Part shown: one piece after another, positions 43,841 to 55,738 of the stretch
Position numbering within the stretch: position 1 is the first letter of the stretch
Layout of the letters: every line of letters begins with the position of its first letter
NCBI RefSeq assembly: GCF_016097555.1
Contig: NC_054712.1
Span: forward strand, 45,431,808 to 45,495,807
Length of the DNA: 64,000 nucleotides
From: Gigantopelta aegis
Lineage: Eukaryota; Mollusca; Gastropoda; Neomphalida; Peltospiridae
Direction: 5' to 3'
Made by a program: the position numbers and the translations under genes
The notes under the pieces: generated by a model
Seen by the model: the letters and a program-made list of their open reading frames with translations, nothing else
Told to the model about the DNA's origin: nothing
Databases searched by the model: none

Positions 43841-44099
43841 CTTTTTGCGAACAATCGTTCGTAAACAACTTAACATAACAGCCTCTGTAAAAAAACAAAC
43901 AAACAAACAAAACAATAACAACAACAAAGACCTCACAAAAAATTAAATAAATGAACAAACCAACCAACAAGAATTACCACCTCCAAAAACAAAAGAAAAG
44001 AAAAAATCCCAACAAAGAAAAAGAAAACAAAATAACAACTGCAACAAAAAGCAACAACAACCAAACACATTAATACTGGTTACATGAATAATTCTAGAG

Positions 44100-44520
44100 G
44101 GTGTATACTACCAAATCAAATCCCATAGACGACAATAGTAACATATGTGGCTAAAACTCCTACCTGCAGCATAAACGCCACGGATATAAATAATACCATC
44201 TTGCTCCCTTAAAGTGAATCAGAAAACATGCGGGTCAAGCTGCTCATTTCTGAGATACCTATTATTACCCTAGTTCTGCACACATTTTTAGTACGTTTTT
44301 TTTACAGGTACACCACACGTTTCAAGCACAAGGCTACTTGACACAGTGGTACTAGATGAAATAAGATTGCATACATGTTTTGCCCAGATGAAACTATTTT
44401 TTTACAACCAACACACTCACATTTATCATCAATCACAGGACTTATGGTGTTCACTTCTCTATCAAAAATTGGTTGCACCTCGAACCTTGACCCAGCCAGA
44501 AGTTATTTGGTTTATATACC
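44100..44520 (+). other. Segment paralogous to the second intron of gene 2 (31150-31755)
   Basis: See 31150-31755. No exon was found next to it. It could be the remains of another lectin gene copy or a rearranged part of the duplicated unit. Confidence 0.5.
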
Positions 44521-44524
44521 TATA

Positions 44525-44555
<31 letters not shown>

Positions 44556-44557
44556 TA
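44525..44557. repeat. (AAT)n microsatellite
   Basis: Short AAT run. Confidence 0.85.
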
Positions 44558-44789
44558 TATCTACATGTATACATACACAGACACACTCATTATGTATACA
44601 TAAAGTGTAATATCACGGTTGGACAAAAACAAAAGTATGAAAAAAAACCAACATTTATATACCGCTTATAAATTATGAAGAAGACTAGGAATATTTAATT
44701 CGCATGACACGTCTCTGTACAGTAAGGCACATATTGGTTATATTTAAACATATTATTTATATACCTCAATCGTAATCAGATCTGTGTAA

Positions 44790-44975
44790 TATCCATCAGT
44801 GATGTAATTAAAATTTAAATGTATGTACACGTGGCGTGGAGTGATACTCTAGACACGGATATTATATTAAATCACAGCAAAACCCAGACGAAAATAATAG
44901 TCCACACTTAAATTAGTCTAGTTATAGATTATGGAAGAAATCGTTTTGGTTTTTCTGTTGACCTTGCTGTACGGA
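44790..44975 (+). other. Duplicated flank (paralogous to 25720-25898)
   Basis: AAAACCCAGACGAAAATAAT, AGTCCACACTTAAATTAGTC. It places 44.8 kb as the equivalent of 25.8 kb in the gene-1 unit. Confidence 0.55.
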
Positions 44976-45745
44976 ATACGCACTTGCATTAAAGAAAGTG
45001 GGGTTGGGAATTTTCAGTGGCAATCTCAACCTGTCACTTTGCATAGCTGTGTCTTTGTAAAAGATAATGTTTTTTAAAGTGTGCTGCTTCATTTTCAACT
45101 GAAGTGTGCGTGAAAATGTGGATGACAATCATGCCCACTTTTATATCCATGCTGAGAACGCACTGCACGGGCACAACATACAATATTTCAGACATGGATG
45201 TGTTGAGACAACCCATTTGTTGGGGTGATAGTAGGTATATTTGTGTGCATAAATGTTATCATTTTGTTGTGGCCTCTAACCGGAAGTACCATTACTCATA
45301 CTGAAATCCAAATGCTACTTAGGAAACCTCACTCTGGGTCTAATCCACGAAGGCCACATATTTCTTCTTTCTTAATTAGTGTGTTGGACGGGCATGGTTA
45401 GCATGTGTAGTACTAACAATATGAGTTACCCTTCAATAGTGAAGCGGAGTATATATATTTATCACCCATTAAAGGCTTTGGTAGGAAATATCGCTAGCAC
45501 TATACTTTGTGATATCTCCTGCAATATTCTCCGCTGGAGATATCGCTTCTTATAATCTTAATTGGTCAAACTGTAATCACAAGACAATATTTTGTTACGT
45601 CACTGTGTTTGTTTCAGCGTTAAACATATCATTAGTGACGTCACGCCACTGCAATTCTGCTAGTTAAGAGTCAACCGCTGCCAAATATAGTGCCATTCAA
45701 CCCACATTACTGACATCGTTTACAACTGTCGAAAATTAAAAGAAT

Positions 45746-47062
45746 TGTTACTACCCCCGAACAGATAACTGGACTCGGTAAAGATGGTTTTATAGGGTTC
45801 TTTATTCCAGAGAATACGGATAAATAGTCAAACAAACCCTATAAGCAAAAATAGCATTATTAAAATACATTCACAACTATACATAAACAGTCTTAAAACA
45901 CCATATTAAAACGCATTAAAATATATATAAATAAACTCTGCAGTCCAGTTAATAACAGAGACTGGGTGTGGGAGAGACGTGTCTGAATCTTAATTGGATA
46001 TAGGCATGTTAATAGAATTTACGCTACGGTACGTTACTAACTTTCCTGTCATGGACGGAGGAGCTGGCCAAGGCCGGCTCTTGTGCCTACGACAGGCGTG
46101 CGCTACAACAGCTTGTTCTGAACGTGCACGTAAAACCCTATGACCTGACCTGACCTCAGTTACTATCTATAGATAATAGCAAATCGCTTAAACCAAATAT
46201 ACAATCATACACTGAGCAATATTTAACATCGCTACAGTAAGCATTAAATATAGGCATAATACACAGTACAGAATTACCGTACATTAAACGACTGAACATT
46301 AATCAATCGTCGATAATCTTAAATCACTATTTACAGCAAACAATTGCACACATGGCGATATATAGTTTAATAAAATAAAAGTAAGGTACACAAAACATTA
46401 TCCTCATAGGTGATACGGTTTACCTAGACACTGAAATACCATTACCTGGCGGTAACATCATGAAAACCATCAAAACGTCTACAAGAAACAAGTAAAATAA
46501 AACTAATACTATTCTAATTTAATATACACACATACACACTATTCACAAACATTTCTAAAACAATAACGACTCATTTAATTGTAGCTTGGCTATAGGAATA
46601 CCCATTATTGTTACAGCGTAAGTGCCACGCCCAAATTCTAATACTTACATTAATTCAGTTTACTTCTTTATCAAAGTAAATATTAATTGAAGTAGTTATT
46701 TATTTAAACCTTATTTGTAATTTATAAACTGTACTTTATATATGTTAGTAAAATAGTAAAGTGAATTAGAAAAGTAGAAATATAACTCACAAATTATCAC
46801 TGTGTAGATTAAATTCAGATAGAGAGTGGCTAGCTTGTGCAGTTCGTGATAGGTGAAAGAATGTCAGGTGAGTGACAATTAATAGCCACCAGCTGGGTCA
46901 AACACAGCTGGCCAGTCTATTGGTTGATCGTCACTGTCCCTGGTCAGAGGTCAGATATTTAGACAGGTAAATGCATGTCCCTACAGCTCCTAGCCAAAGG
47001 TTTAGGTGCATGTGTTTTGTGCATACTAAAATCATTAAAACAATAAAACCCACATGGTTACA
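45746..47062 (-). repeat. Presumed 3' LTR of the Gypsy element
   Basis: On the minus strand a purine tract GCGCGAAGGAGAA is followed at once by TGTAACCATG, the expected polypurine tract/LTR start. A possible end GGGGGTAGTAACA lies at 45746. The LTR would be 1317 bp with TG...CA ends. AATAAAGAACCC near the 3' end could serve for polyadenylation. No second LTR exists in the window, so the limits are inferred. Confidence 0.4.
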
Positions 47063-47130
47063 TTCTCCTTCGCGCCCCCCCCCCCCCCCCCCCACACACA
47101 CACTAATTAAAATAACGTCCTCGTTATTTA

Positions 47131-48153
47131 CTAGTTCTTAAGCACTAATGACAACAGTGCTTCTCGAGCACTGTCAGGCATACTGCTAAGAACACCAGTG
47201 GCTGCTAGAGACGTTAGAAATGTTGCCCTCTCTTTCCAGTCTGGTCTACGATTAGATGATTGGACTTGTGCAGACTGAGACATAGAAAAGTCGCTTGACC
47301 GTATCCACTCAGGTGGTTTCCTATCCCTCAGTGATCTTCTTGGTGGTGGTCTTGGAGGTATTCTATCGACGTTGAGAACATCCGCACGGTTCTCCTGTAC
47401 CTCATTGTCTGAATCATGTGATCCCTCCGTGGTGTCCCCCTCTGGTAAAGGATCTTCTTGAACAGGAGTGTCTCGAAGTTCAAGAGCAATGTTCTCAGAA
47501 ACTGGAGCAGTGTCCTCCTGTGCAACTTCCTCAACAGGCATAACATCGGTTGCTATAGGAGCACCGAAACCTGCTGAAACTACCTTCTGTCCAGATTCCA
47601 TAAACTGCACAGAATCAGCATCTAACGACTCGTCATCTTCAGATGGAGCTGATCCATCTTGCTGATCTGTGGCAGTTTGTATCTTTACGGGTGTCGCTGG
47701 CCTGGTGATTCGTGGTGGCGGTACAGGCTTAATATCACCTTTGGCGGGAATTGGCAGTGAACTGACGGGAAGAAGGAGATTTCGATGCAAAGTCCGTGAC
47801 TTTCCAGATCCTTTCTCTTTCTTGACCACAAACACTGAAACATCTATGCTTGGTTGATTTTGCACCACATAAACATCCTCCTCCCATCTGTCTGCCAACT
47901 TATGCTTTCCATCAAAGGCTAATGTTTGGACAAGTACCCGATCTCCAACCTGAAGAACCGCCCCGCGGACTCTGGAATCGTACTGCTTCTTCTGCCGAGT
48001 TCGACTGTGATCAGCAGCCTCACTGGCAAGTCTGTACGAGTCTTCCAGGCGTTTCCGCAAAGACTTGATGAACTCAGTATGATTTTGACGATCATCATTG
48101 CTATCCAAGCCAAGAGCAATGTCCAGTGGAAGACGTGGATGCCTACCGAACAT
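47131..48153 (-). pseudogene. Gypsy integrase C-terminal region
   Basis: A 340-codon open stretch starting MFGRHPRLPLDIALGL. This is the region after the catalytic core, with GDRVLVQTLAFDGKHKLADR and WEEDVYVV typical of the SH3-like C-terminal part, then a long acidic/proline tail. It is separated from the core at 48172-48459 by a frameshift. Confidence 0.75.
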
Positions 48154-48171
48154 TAAAAAGAAAGGCGATGT

Positions 48172-48554
48172 TCATGTTGATTCATGTCTTGTACTATTGT
48201 ATGCATGGGCAAATGGTGCAACATGTGCTTTCCAGTTGACCTTCTTGTCTGGCATCAAAGTCCCCAACATATCCAGTAGTGTCCGATTAAATCTTTCACA
48301 CATCCCATTTCCCATTGGATGATAGGGTGTGGTTCTGGATCGGTCTATCCTGGATATCTGGTACAATTCCTTCATAAGCTGACTTTGAGAATTGGCGCCT
48401 TGGTCTGTATGGATCCGCTGAGGAAAACCGTAATGTACAGTAAACTGATTAAATAGCATATCAGCTGTTGTCTTGGCAGTCTGGTTCTTTGTTGGAAAAG
48501 CCTGTGCATATCTGGTGAAATGGTCAGTGGAAACCTAAATATTTTGGAAACCAC
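48172..48554 (-). pseudogene. Gypsy integrase catalytic core
   Basis: It reads FTVHYGFPQRIHTDQGANSQ, with the second catalytic Asp in HTDQG. Then TTPYHPMGNGMCERFNRTLL follows, with the catalytic Glu in ERFNRT, about 35 residues on as in the D,D-35-E family. The first Asp lies in the preceding ORF (MDYL, near 48570). Broken by frameshifts at both ends. Confidence 0.75.
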
Positions 48555-48915
48555 CTTTCGAAGACTTTAAATAATCCATGCACAGCAATTCCAGCGGCTG
48601 GTTTGTTCGGATGTTCACCAAAAGTGCTCGAATATTGGTTGGAGATTTTCTCCTCAGGCATCTGTCGCATCCATTGATCCAAGCATCCACAGCTTTCCCC
48701 ATGCCTGGAAAATAAAACCTATCCCTAACCAAAGTTAGGGTTCGTTCTTTACCCAGGTGTCCTGTGTCCTTATGCAGACCTGGAAGAACAGTGTTGACAA
48801 ACGCTGTGGGAAGGACTAGTTGTCTCTTCTCAAGACCATTGACCACTGTTTTCCTATGGAGAACACCTCTGTGGATAAACAGATGATCAAATTCCTTCAA
48901 CAGAGCCAAATGCAC
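48535..48915 (-). pseudogene. Gypsy integrase N-terminal zinc-binding region
   Basis: HKDTGHLGKERTLTLVRDRF, then GCDRCLRRK gives the H-H-C-C binding motif (H..H...C..C). It is followed by LELLCMDYL, the start of the catalytic core. Confidence 0.75.
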
Positions 48916-49004
48916 TGATAAAGAAACATCTTTCTTCTTGGTCGTTTACATTGGGCAATATCCCTAAGGATGGGACTAATGCTAGGGTCTCTCATCTGAG
49001 CGTG

Positions 49005-49809
49005 TCACCACTCCCGGAAAGTCATCTGTTTCAGATCACCAGCTTCATCTGCATCTACAGCATCTGCAACCACAGAAGACATGCAGTTACTTTCCACCAG
49101 ACTCGGCACTTGTAAACCTAAAGAAATCGCCTTAATTGAATCATTGTCTTCTGATGACCTTACTGGCAGTCGTGACAACACGTCAGCATCAGTGTTAGCT
49201 TTACCTGGTATGTATTTTATTACAAAATCATACGCAAACAAAGCAGCTAAACACCTATGATCCGTAGCATCGAGTTTAGCTGTGGTTAACACATGTGATT
49301 GGTTTATTGTCGGTAAGAACAGTAAAACTATGTCCATAAAGGTAATCGTGGAATTTTTCAGTCACTGCCCACTTTAGTGCTAAAAATTCCAACTTGTGAG
49401 CTGGATAGTTCCGTTCTGTCTTGCTTAATCCTCGGCTTGCATAGGCTATCACCCTTTTACCATTCTGTTGTTCTTGGTACAAAATGGCTCCAAGACCTTG
49501 GTGACAGGTATCTGTGTGTACTTCAAAGGGCCGTGAGTAATCTGGATACCCCAGTACAGGTTGTGTTGTTAAAGTCTTCTTGAGTAACTCAAAAGCCCGC
49601 TGCTGATCTGTTCCCCAACAAAATCTGACATCAGGCTTCGTCTTCTTGATTCTCCTGTCTTTCTTTGTTGTCGGTGGTAACAGATCAGTCAGTGGTCGAC
49701 AGATCTTAGAACAATTTGGAATAAACTTCCTATAATAGCCGGCAAAGCCAAAGAGATGTCTGACCTGTTCAGGGCTTTCTGGCTGAGTCCAGTTCAAAAC
49801 TTTGTCCAC
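49005..49809 (-). pseudogene. Gypsy RT connection and RNase H
   Basis: It reads SPEQVRHLFGFAGYYRKFI, FEVHTDTCHQGLGAILYQEQ and AYASRGLSKTERNY, then LTDNKPI and, after a frameshift, KYIPGKANTDADVLSRLP. RNase H acidic residues are visible in HTD and LTDN. Confidence 0.8.
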
Positions 49810-49853
49810 CTTGGAAGGATCTGGCTTAATACCATCACCAGAGATGATGTGTC

Positions 49854-50738
49854 CTAGATATTTACCTCAGACTGAAAGAGTTTGCATTTCTTCGGAGACA
49901 GTTTTAAACCATTCTCACGAAGCCTTTGAAATACACGTTTCAATCTGGTAATATGTTCCTCGTAGGTGTTTGAAAAAATAATCAAATCATCTATGAAAAT
50001 CATGCAAATATCAAAATGCAAATCCCCTAGGTAGTCTTCCATCAACCGTTGATAGGTAGCTGGGCTGTTGGTTAATCCAAATCCCATTTGGTTATATTCA
50101 GAAAATCCCAAAGGTCCAACGGTGAAAGCAGTACGAGGCTTGTGCTCTTCCAAAATATCAACCTGGTGGTAACCACTCTTCATGTCAAAGACAGAAAACA
50201 TCTTTGAACCTGTCAACCGATAACAAATTTCCTCTGTTCTTGGCAAAGCATATGCATCCTTGATAGAGCGTTGGTTGAACATCCTATAATCTACACACAT
50301 GCGTAGACTACCATCAGGTTTCCTGGCTATGACCACAGGTGAAGCCCAGGGACCAAAGGACCTTCTAATTATTCCACAAGCCAGAAGTTGTTTTAAGTGT
50401 TTAACATGTGGACAGAATCCAATGTCATCATCACCCCTGGAAAACATATCTTTATACTGTAATATGAGTTGTCTTCCTTCTTCCAGTTGATCTTTGGAAA
50501 TGTCAGTCGACAAAGTAACTTTAGAAAGATGTGATGCATCAGGACTAAATTCTTCTAAAGCTTCGTCTTCAATAGTGACTGGTTGCAGCTCGCAGATCAT
50601 ATCTCTCGGTGCTATCACTACCGTCCGGGTTGTTGTATTAGACAGCTGAATATCTATTTCCTGGCTGAAATTCCCGCCAGATATTTGGTTCGGCAATCTA
50701 CAAATTCTTCCGACCAAAACCAAAACCTGCCGAATCAA
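49854..50738 (-). pseudogene. Gypsy reverse transcriptase
   Basis: A 294-codon stretch with SPVVIARKPDGSLRMCVDYR, FSVFDMKSGYHQV (motif A Asp), FGLTNSPATYQRLM and the catalytic MIFIDDLIIFS (FIDD variant of YxDD). Upstream, HVKHLKQLLACGII shows that the usual residues between the HR motif and HLKQLL are deleted. The ORF ends because one base is missing in the sequence that should read EVKYLGH (near 49865). Confidence 0.85.
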
Positions 50739-50756
50739 ACGTAATTTATCATAATG

Positions 50757-51030
50757 ACCGGCCTTGGTGGTGTTGTGGTTAAGTCATCGGACATAAGACT
50801 GCTAGGTACAGAGTTTTCAGCCCGGTACCGGCTCTCACCCAGAGCGAGTTATAACTACTCAGTGGGTAGGCATAAGACCACTACACCTTCTCACTCGCTA
50901 ACCACTAACCACTAACAACTAACCCACAGTCCTGGACAGACAGGCCAGATAGCTGAGGTGTGCCCAGGACAGCGTGCTTGAACCTTAATTGGATATAAGC
51001 AAGAAAATAAGTTGAAATCAATGAATGACT
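50757..51030 (+). repeat. Type C SINE
   Basis: Head ACCGGCCTTGGTGGTGTTGT, box-B region TTTCAGCCCGGTACC (degenerate). Body CAGTGGGTAGGCATAAGACC, CCTGGACAGACAGGCCAGAT and tail GAACCTTAATTGGATATAAG. The head resembles type B, but the body is different. Confidence 0.65.
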
Positions 51031-51109
51031 CGTACAAAAATATGTGAATATCAATATAAAAAAGATATAATAATAATATATACGGTAACGGTCTTTCATT
51101 CAGATTTAC

Positions 51110-51295
51110 CGAAATTAGCGTTGATGTATTCCCTGACAGCCGTATGTTTCTCTTCCGTGTCCAAGACAATCAACCTGGAGCCCGATTGGTTGCAAAGGTC
51201 ACGTGACTGGTGCCATGTTTGCTGTATCAGATTCACATTGAAGCACAAGTTGAGATCTTGAAACAGTTCGTACCCGTTTTTAATTGGACAGTCGC
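51110..51295 (-). CDS. Lectin gene 3, CTLD N-terminal exon
   Basis: Minus-strand acceptor TTTATTGACAG, donor TTCG|GTAAAT, phase 1 both sides, 186 bp as in gene 1. It reads GDCPIKNGYELFQDLNLCFN, HQSRDLCNQSGSRLIVLDTE and EKHTAVREYINANF. The exon itself is intact. The PAN exon lies upstream at 52524-52771 but has a stop codon. No CTLD-C exon was found downstream, where SINE and Gypsy insertions occupy 45.7-51.0 kb. Confidence 0.75.
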
Positions 51296-52000
51296 CTGTC
51301 AATAAAGTTACCTGTGTTACTATTAATTTCAAAATACATTCATTTTTTAAAGATTTGTCACTTTAAGTTTTTAAAAGTCTGTTTTGTCATTCATAGAACC
51401 ATCTTAACTCCCTTGCCCCATGTAATACGTTTTCGGCTGAAAATTATCTTAACTACCAAAATTGCATATTAAGTACGTTTTCGGGTACATTGTCATAATG
51501 TACTTCATAATTACATTAAAGGCATACTGTCGTTTCTCTAAAAAATGGATAATAAATAAAAATTACATTAATTGTTTGAAACCAAATCTAGCTATCGCAT
51601 CGCCTTAACTGAACCATGATGGAGTCAAATCCATGTCATCCCTCTCGGCAATTTTAGTTTACAAATTATGGACCATTGCCATAATTCGATTATTTTTACA
51701 AAATGTCATTAATAAATGGAGTATGGTGGCTATGAAGACGGTTGAATAAAGTACATTTAGGGACAAATCAAATTATTTTTGTTCAGGTAATACTTTGTTA
51801 GACCATTGTGAGTTGTCTGTGACAATATGCCTTTAACTTACTTGAGACACTAATTATCTAAATATTCAATATGCTTCTGATCATCGGCATTTGCTTGTTA
51901 ATAATTTGCTTGATATTAAAATTATCAGATAGGTCTAACATATGTATATTTACATTTATTAATCACTAGGGTAACCAGAGGGAGAGAAAAAGTTAAAGTT

Positions 52001-52237
52001 TGTTTTATTTAACAACACCACGGGAGCACACTGACTTATTAATCATCGGCTATTGTATACCAAATATTCGGTAATTTTGACATATATTATAGTCTTAGAG
52101 AGGAAACCAGCAATTTAAAAAAAAAAAATGTTGCATTAGTAGCAAGGTATCTTGTATATGCACTATCCCGCAGACAGGATAGCACATACCACGGCTTTTG
52201 ATATACCAGTCGTGGAACACTGGCTGGATCGAGCTAT
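52001..52237 (-). repeat. Type A SINE without head
   Basis: TTTAACAACACCACGGGAGC, ATACCACGGCTTTTGATATA. It lies in the gene 3 intron. Confidence 0.8.
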
Positions 52238-52523
52238 AGAGGGAGAACAATGTAAATGCAAACATACTAAATGTGAGGTGTCACACGTTTTATTTATGTG
52301 CTGATACGCTGCTTATATCACTTTTGTTATAAAATGTTAACATTATCTGCAATGGGAACTGATTTAATTCAACAGAACCTAGTTGATTATGTGTTGGGTT
52401 GTCGTTAAAACGTTTCTTCCTCGCCTTACATTTATCACAGCTACAACATCAATTTTCGTTTTCAGTACAACACGTTTTGTAAGCAGTGTGCTCCGGTTAT
52501 AAGACGGAAAACTAATGGGTTAC

Positions 52524-52771
52524 CTGCGAAAAGGTAGTAGTGGCGCGATCCTAAAGAAGGGATAGAACTGACATAATACGCAAGTCTCACATAATGCAGA
52601 CGACATGTGAGATCAGCGTTGTAAGAAAACGACAGACAGTCTGGGTTTTGACTGCATTACATCGAACAGTCCAGCGCTGTGTCGACGTCACTCACAGAAT
52701 ACATGACATTGCCAGAAACTTCAACATCATTGAACACATGATCCTGGATCCAGACAAACTGGTTGATGTCA
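52524..52771 (-). pseudogene. Lectin gene 3, PAN exon with an in-frame stop
   Basis: Minus-strand acceptor CTTCTCTCAG, donor GCAG|GTAACC, 248 bp, phases 2 and 1 as in genes 1 and 2. It reads DINQFVWIQDHVFNDV, then a Cys-Ser-Met followed by TAA (52657-52659) where the others have Glu or Gln-type codons. It resumes CSQNPDCLSFSYNADLTCRL and ends RHYYLF. Apart from the stop the PAN cysteines are kept. Either this copy is dead or the stop is a recent polymorphism or assembly error. Confidence 0.65.
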
Positions 52772-53156
52772 CTGAGAGAAGATAAGAAGAACACAAAACA
52801 GAACAAATTACTTTAGGCTATGAACTGTTCTTTATTCATTGTAACTGGTGGTTAACACATTGGTATTACGTATTAAAATCAGATCACAAAGCCATTTAAG
52901 CTCATTCAAGTTGGTAACTGCACTGTCCAAAAAGATAAACATTTTATTGTGCTATAATTTCTGCTAGGGTTTTCTCTGCCTCTGTCTCCCTATCTCTTCA
53001 CCCTATCTTCCTCCCTGGCCCCTCCTCTCTCAAGCATTCCCTCTCCCCACCCGGCCCCTATCTCTTTCTCTATTTACGTTAATATTGGTGTTCGGAATAA
53101 CTGAATAGACAGGTTCACCAAAAACCCATTTCCAATTTGAATATTTATGTAAACAG

Positions 53157-53729
53157 TTATTTTAAGATATTTTCTTATAAATACCACAACAAACAATGAC
53201 GCAGTACTTGGATGAAATGGCCGCAGCTCTTTATTAAATGACATATTTTAAAAGAGCATATGGCGGGCAGGCATGTACTACAAACAATATTCCAAATTCT
53301 CTGGGTACTACCCTCTAGTGTTGAGACATAGCAGGGCAGTTCACTAACATGCACACGCATAAGTGGGATTCCTGCTGAGTATCTACCTACCACGGCAATG
53401 GACACAACAGCACCCAACAACTCCCTAGTGTACAACATAGCAGAGTATACCAAACACATGTACATGAAAGACCAACCCACTCACATATACCCACACCAAT
53501 GCATTCCAACCAAAAACTCCCAGGGTAAACCTTAGCAAGTTTCCGCCCCCTAGTGTGCAACATAGCAGGGCAATAGGAAGCATTTACCTGGGTATATGTG
53601 AGAAATGATGACTAGCTTCTCAGTGTAAAATTCCATGGCAAAGCAACCACAACAATAACTGCCATATAAATATAGCAATTAACAGTATTAAAGCTGTTGA
53701 TCATACATGCGTGCCCACCATATCATGCC
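53157..53729. repeat. Ngaro-like element, direct repeat B, outer copy
   Basis: 573 bp matching 54448-55020 with only a few substitutions (for example ATATTTTAAAAGAG versus ACATTTGACAAGAG). Confidence 0.85.
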
Positions 53730-54289
53730 TGAACCGCGACAGTAATAGTTTTGAATGATGCAACTAAAACACCTTATACCGTCCATGAATCTTGCTGAAA
53801 ACGTCCATTCATCACATAATTGATAGTTCTAAGCAATATAAGAACTCACTTTCTCCAATGTTCTGCATTACTCCATCATGCGAAAGTGATACTCACGTAC
53901 TAAAGTCAATGAATGTTCACAATGTTTTCATCAATTACTAACAAACACACACTGAATCACTGGTTTCTGAAAGAAAATATAATCTTTCGGCAGAAAGTTG
54001 AACTACCACATTATAAGGCATATGTACACATGAACTTATAGTAGATAAACAGAACAGCTATTAATCAGTCGTCAATGTCCATCCATACATATATCTTGAC
54101 CATAGCAGTAACTCCACATAAGCATAAATCTAATATAATTATGCAAACTAGCTTACATACAAATCATTTGTTAATGATGGATGACCATAGCAGTAATTCC
54201 AATACATAAACATAGTTCTAATATAATTATGCAAACTAGCTTACATACAAATCATTTATTAATGATGGATAGGGTAGGGAGGGTGGGAG
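53730..54289. other. Spacer between A2 and B2 of the Ngaro-like element
   Basis: It is not expected in the canonical A2-B2 junction. It contains a ~90-bp tandem duplication (CTAATATAATTATGCAAACT and AGCTTACATACAAATCATTT at about 54132 and 54221). No ORF. Confidence 0.5.
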
Positions 54290-54452
54290 TTAAATTTGTT
54301 TCCAGTTTTGAGAGTGGCCGTTTGCGCCCAAATTTGTATCAGGAGGAATAACTCTAATTTAGTAACCCTATTAAGCCAGTGAAGGTCTCACACCACAGTT
54401 GGAAAATACTACAATAAATCTGTTTAATATTAATGTATTAAACCTTCTTATT
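54290..54452. repeat. Ngaro-like element, direct repeat A, inner copy (A2)
   Basis: 163 bp apparently identical to 59298-59460. Confidence 0.85.
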
Positions 54453-55020
54453 TTAAGATATTTTCTTATAAATACCACAACAAACAATGACGCAGTACTT
54501 GGATGAAATGGCCGCAGCTCTTTATTAAATGACACATTTGACAAGAGCATATGGCGGGCAGGCATGTACTACAAACAATATTCCAAATTCTCTGGGTACT
54601 ACCCTCTAGTGTTGAGACATAGCAGGGCAGTTCACTAACATGCACACGCATAAGTGGGATTCCTGCTGAGTATCTACCTACCACGGCAATGGACACAACA
54701 GCACCCAACAACTCCCTAGTGTACAACATAGCAGAGTATACCAAACACATGTACATGAAAGACCAACCCACTCACATATACCCACACCAATGCATTCCAA
54801 CCAAAAACTCCCAGGGTAAACCTTAGCAAGTTTCCGCCCCCTAGTGTGCAACATAGCAGGGCAATAGGAAGCATTTACCTGGGTATATGTGAGAACTGAT
54901 GACTAGCTTCCCAGTGTAAAATTCCATGGCAAAGCAACCACAACAATAACTGCCATATAAATATAGCAATTAACAGTATTAAAGCTGTTGATCATACATG
55001 CGTGCCCACCATATCATGCC
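54448..55020. repeat. Ngaro-like element, direct repeat B, inner copy (B1)
   Basis: 573 bp, same length as the outer copy; overlaps the end of A2 by a few bases. Confidence 0.85.
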
Positions 55021-55089
55021 ACACGGATATGTCTTCACATATCCGTCAACCCCATTCATCCTAGTATAAGTGTTAAAGTACTTAGAACT

Positions 55090-55675
55090 ACAAAAACATT
55101 AACTTTGTAGACGTAAGAAACGTCTCCAAAGCGCCCTGCAAGGTGTTGACGAAGATTGCATTACCAATGTCATCCAAATGCACCCCATCACTCCGAAATA
55201 ACTGTGGACAGTCAAACGTAATGTCATCATGCCTGATAACCCGTCACCCGCCTGCTAAGACAGCTTTTCTCCCAGATCTATTCACCCGTTTCCTTTTCTT
55301 TTCTATTGCTGTTACTGAATTACCCCCTCTCCAAGTTAGACGAGGAAGAAGATCTTACCAAACTAATATACACTTAGAGCTTAGCAATGACTGGGACAAA
55401 CTGTGTATGTCTCATTCTACCTTCACACACAGTTCTGCAGTGGCTATCTCTGTTACATCATTGCTACCGACATGTAACACAATGTATTGAGGCGGGGGAT
55501 TTTCCACTAACCTCTTCCTGATATTATACATCGCGCCGTCCCACTTTAATCCACGGCGTCCCATCCAGGAAATATTCACCCCTAGGCGCTCCAGCCGTAA
55601 GTGACTGTTCAACTGCACCGCTGCTCTCTTGGATGCCCAATAAATGATAAAAGATCCCACTATCCATACGTCTGC
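55090..55675 (-). pseudogene. SGNH/GDSL hydrolase-like ORF of the Ngaro-like element
   Basis: It reads DVWIVGSFIIYWASKRA (GDS-like block I written GSF), RLGVNISWMGRRGLKWDG and PPPQYIVLHVGSNDV (block III GxND). Then, after frameshifts, RSDGVHLDDIGNAIF (block V DxxH). SGNH hydrolases are known accessory ORFs in some Ngaro elements. Here it follows the recombinase. The catalytic Ser of block I is present as GSF, the Gly-Asp-Ser order is not. Broken by at least one frameshift. Confidence 0.65.
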
Positions 55676-55738
55676 AAAAACTCAATGAATATTATTAACC
55701 AGAAGCAGCGCATGACTTGGTACACTGCAACAATAACC

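Larger units (their letters stand above)
45746..50756 (-). mobile_element. Ty3/Gypsy-type LTR retrotransposon, 5'-truncated
   Basis: Order on the minus strand: RT, RNase H, integrase zinc finger, integrase core, integrase C-terminus, polypurine tract, LTR. gag, protease and the 5' LTR are missing. The element stops at a type C SINE (50757). Several frameshifts split pol, so it is dead. It lies where the last exon of gene 3 would be expected. Confidence 0.75.

Noticed and set aside
45104..45304. Met-rich plus-strand ORF that could be a signal-peptide exon
   Set aside because: Hydrophobic start but poor donor and no downstream partner exon in the right phase.
47468..48322. Plus-strand ORFs over the Gypsy pol region
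   Set aside because: Antisense shadows of the integrase frames.
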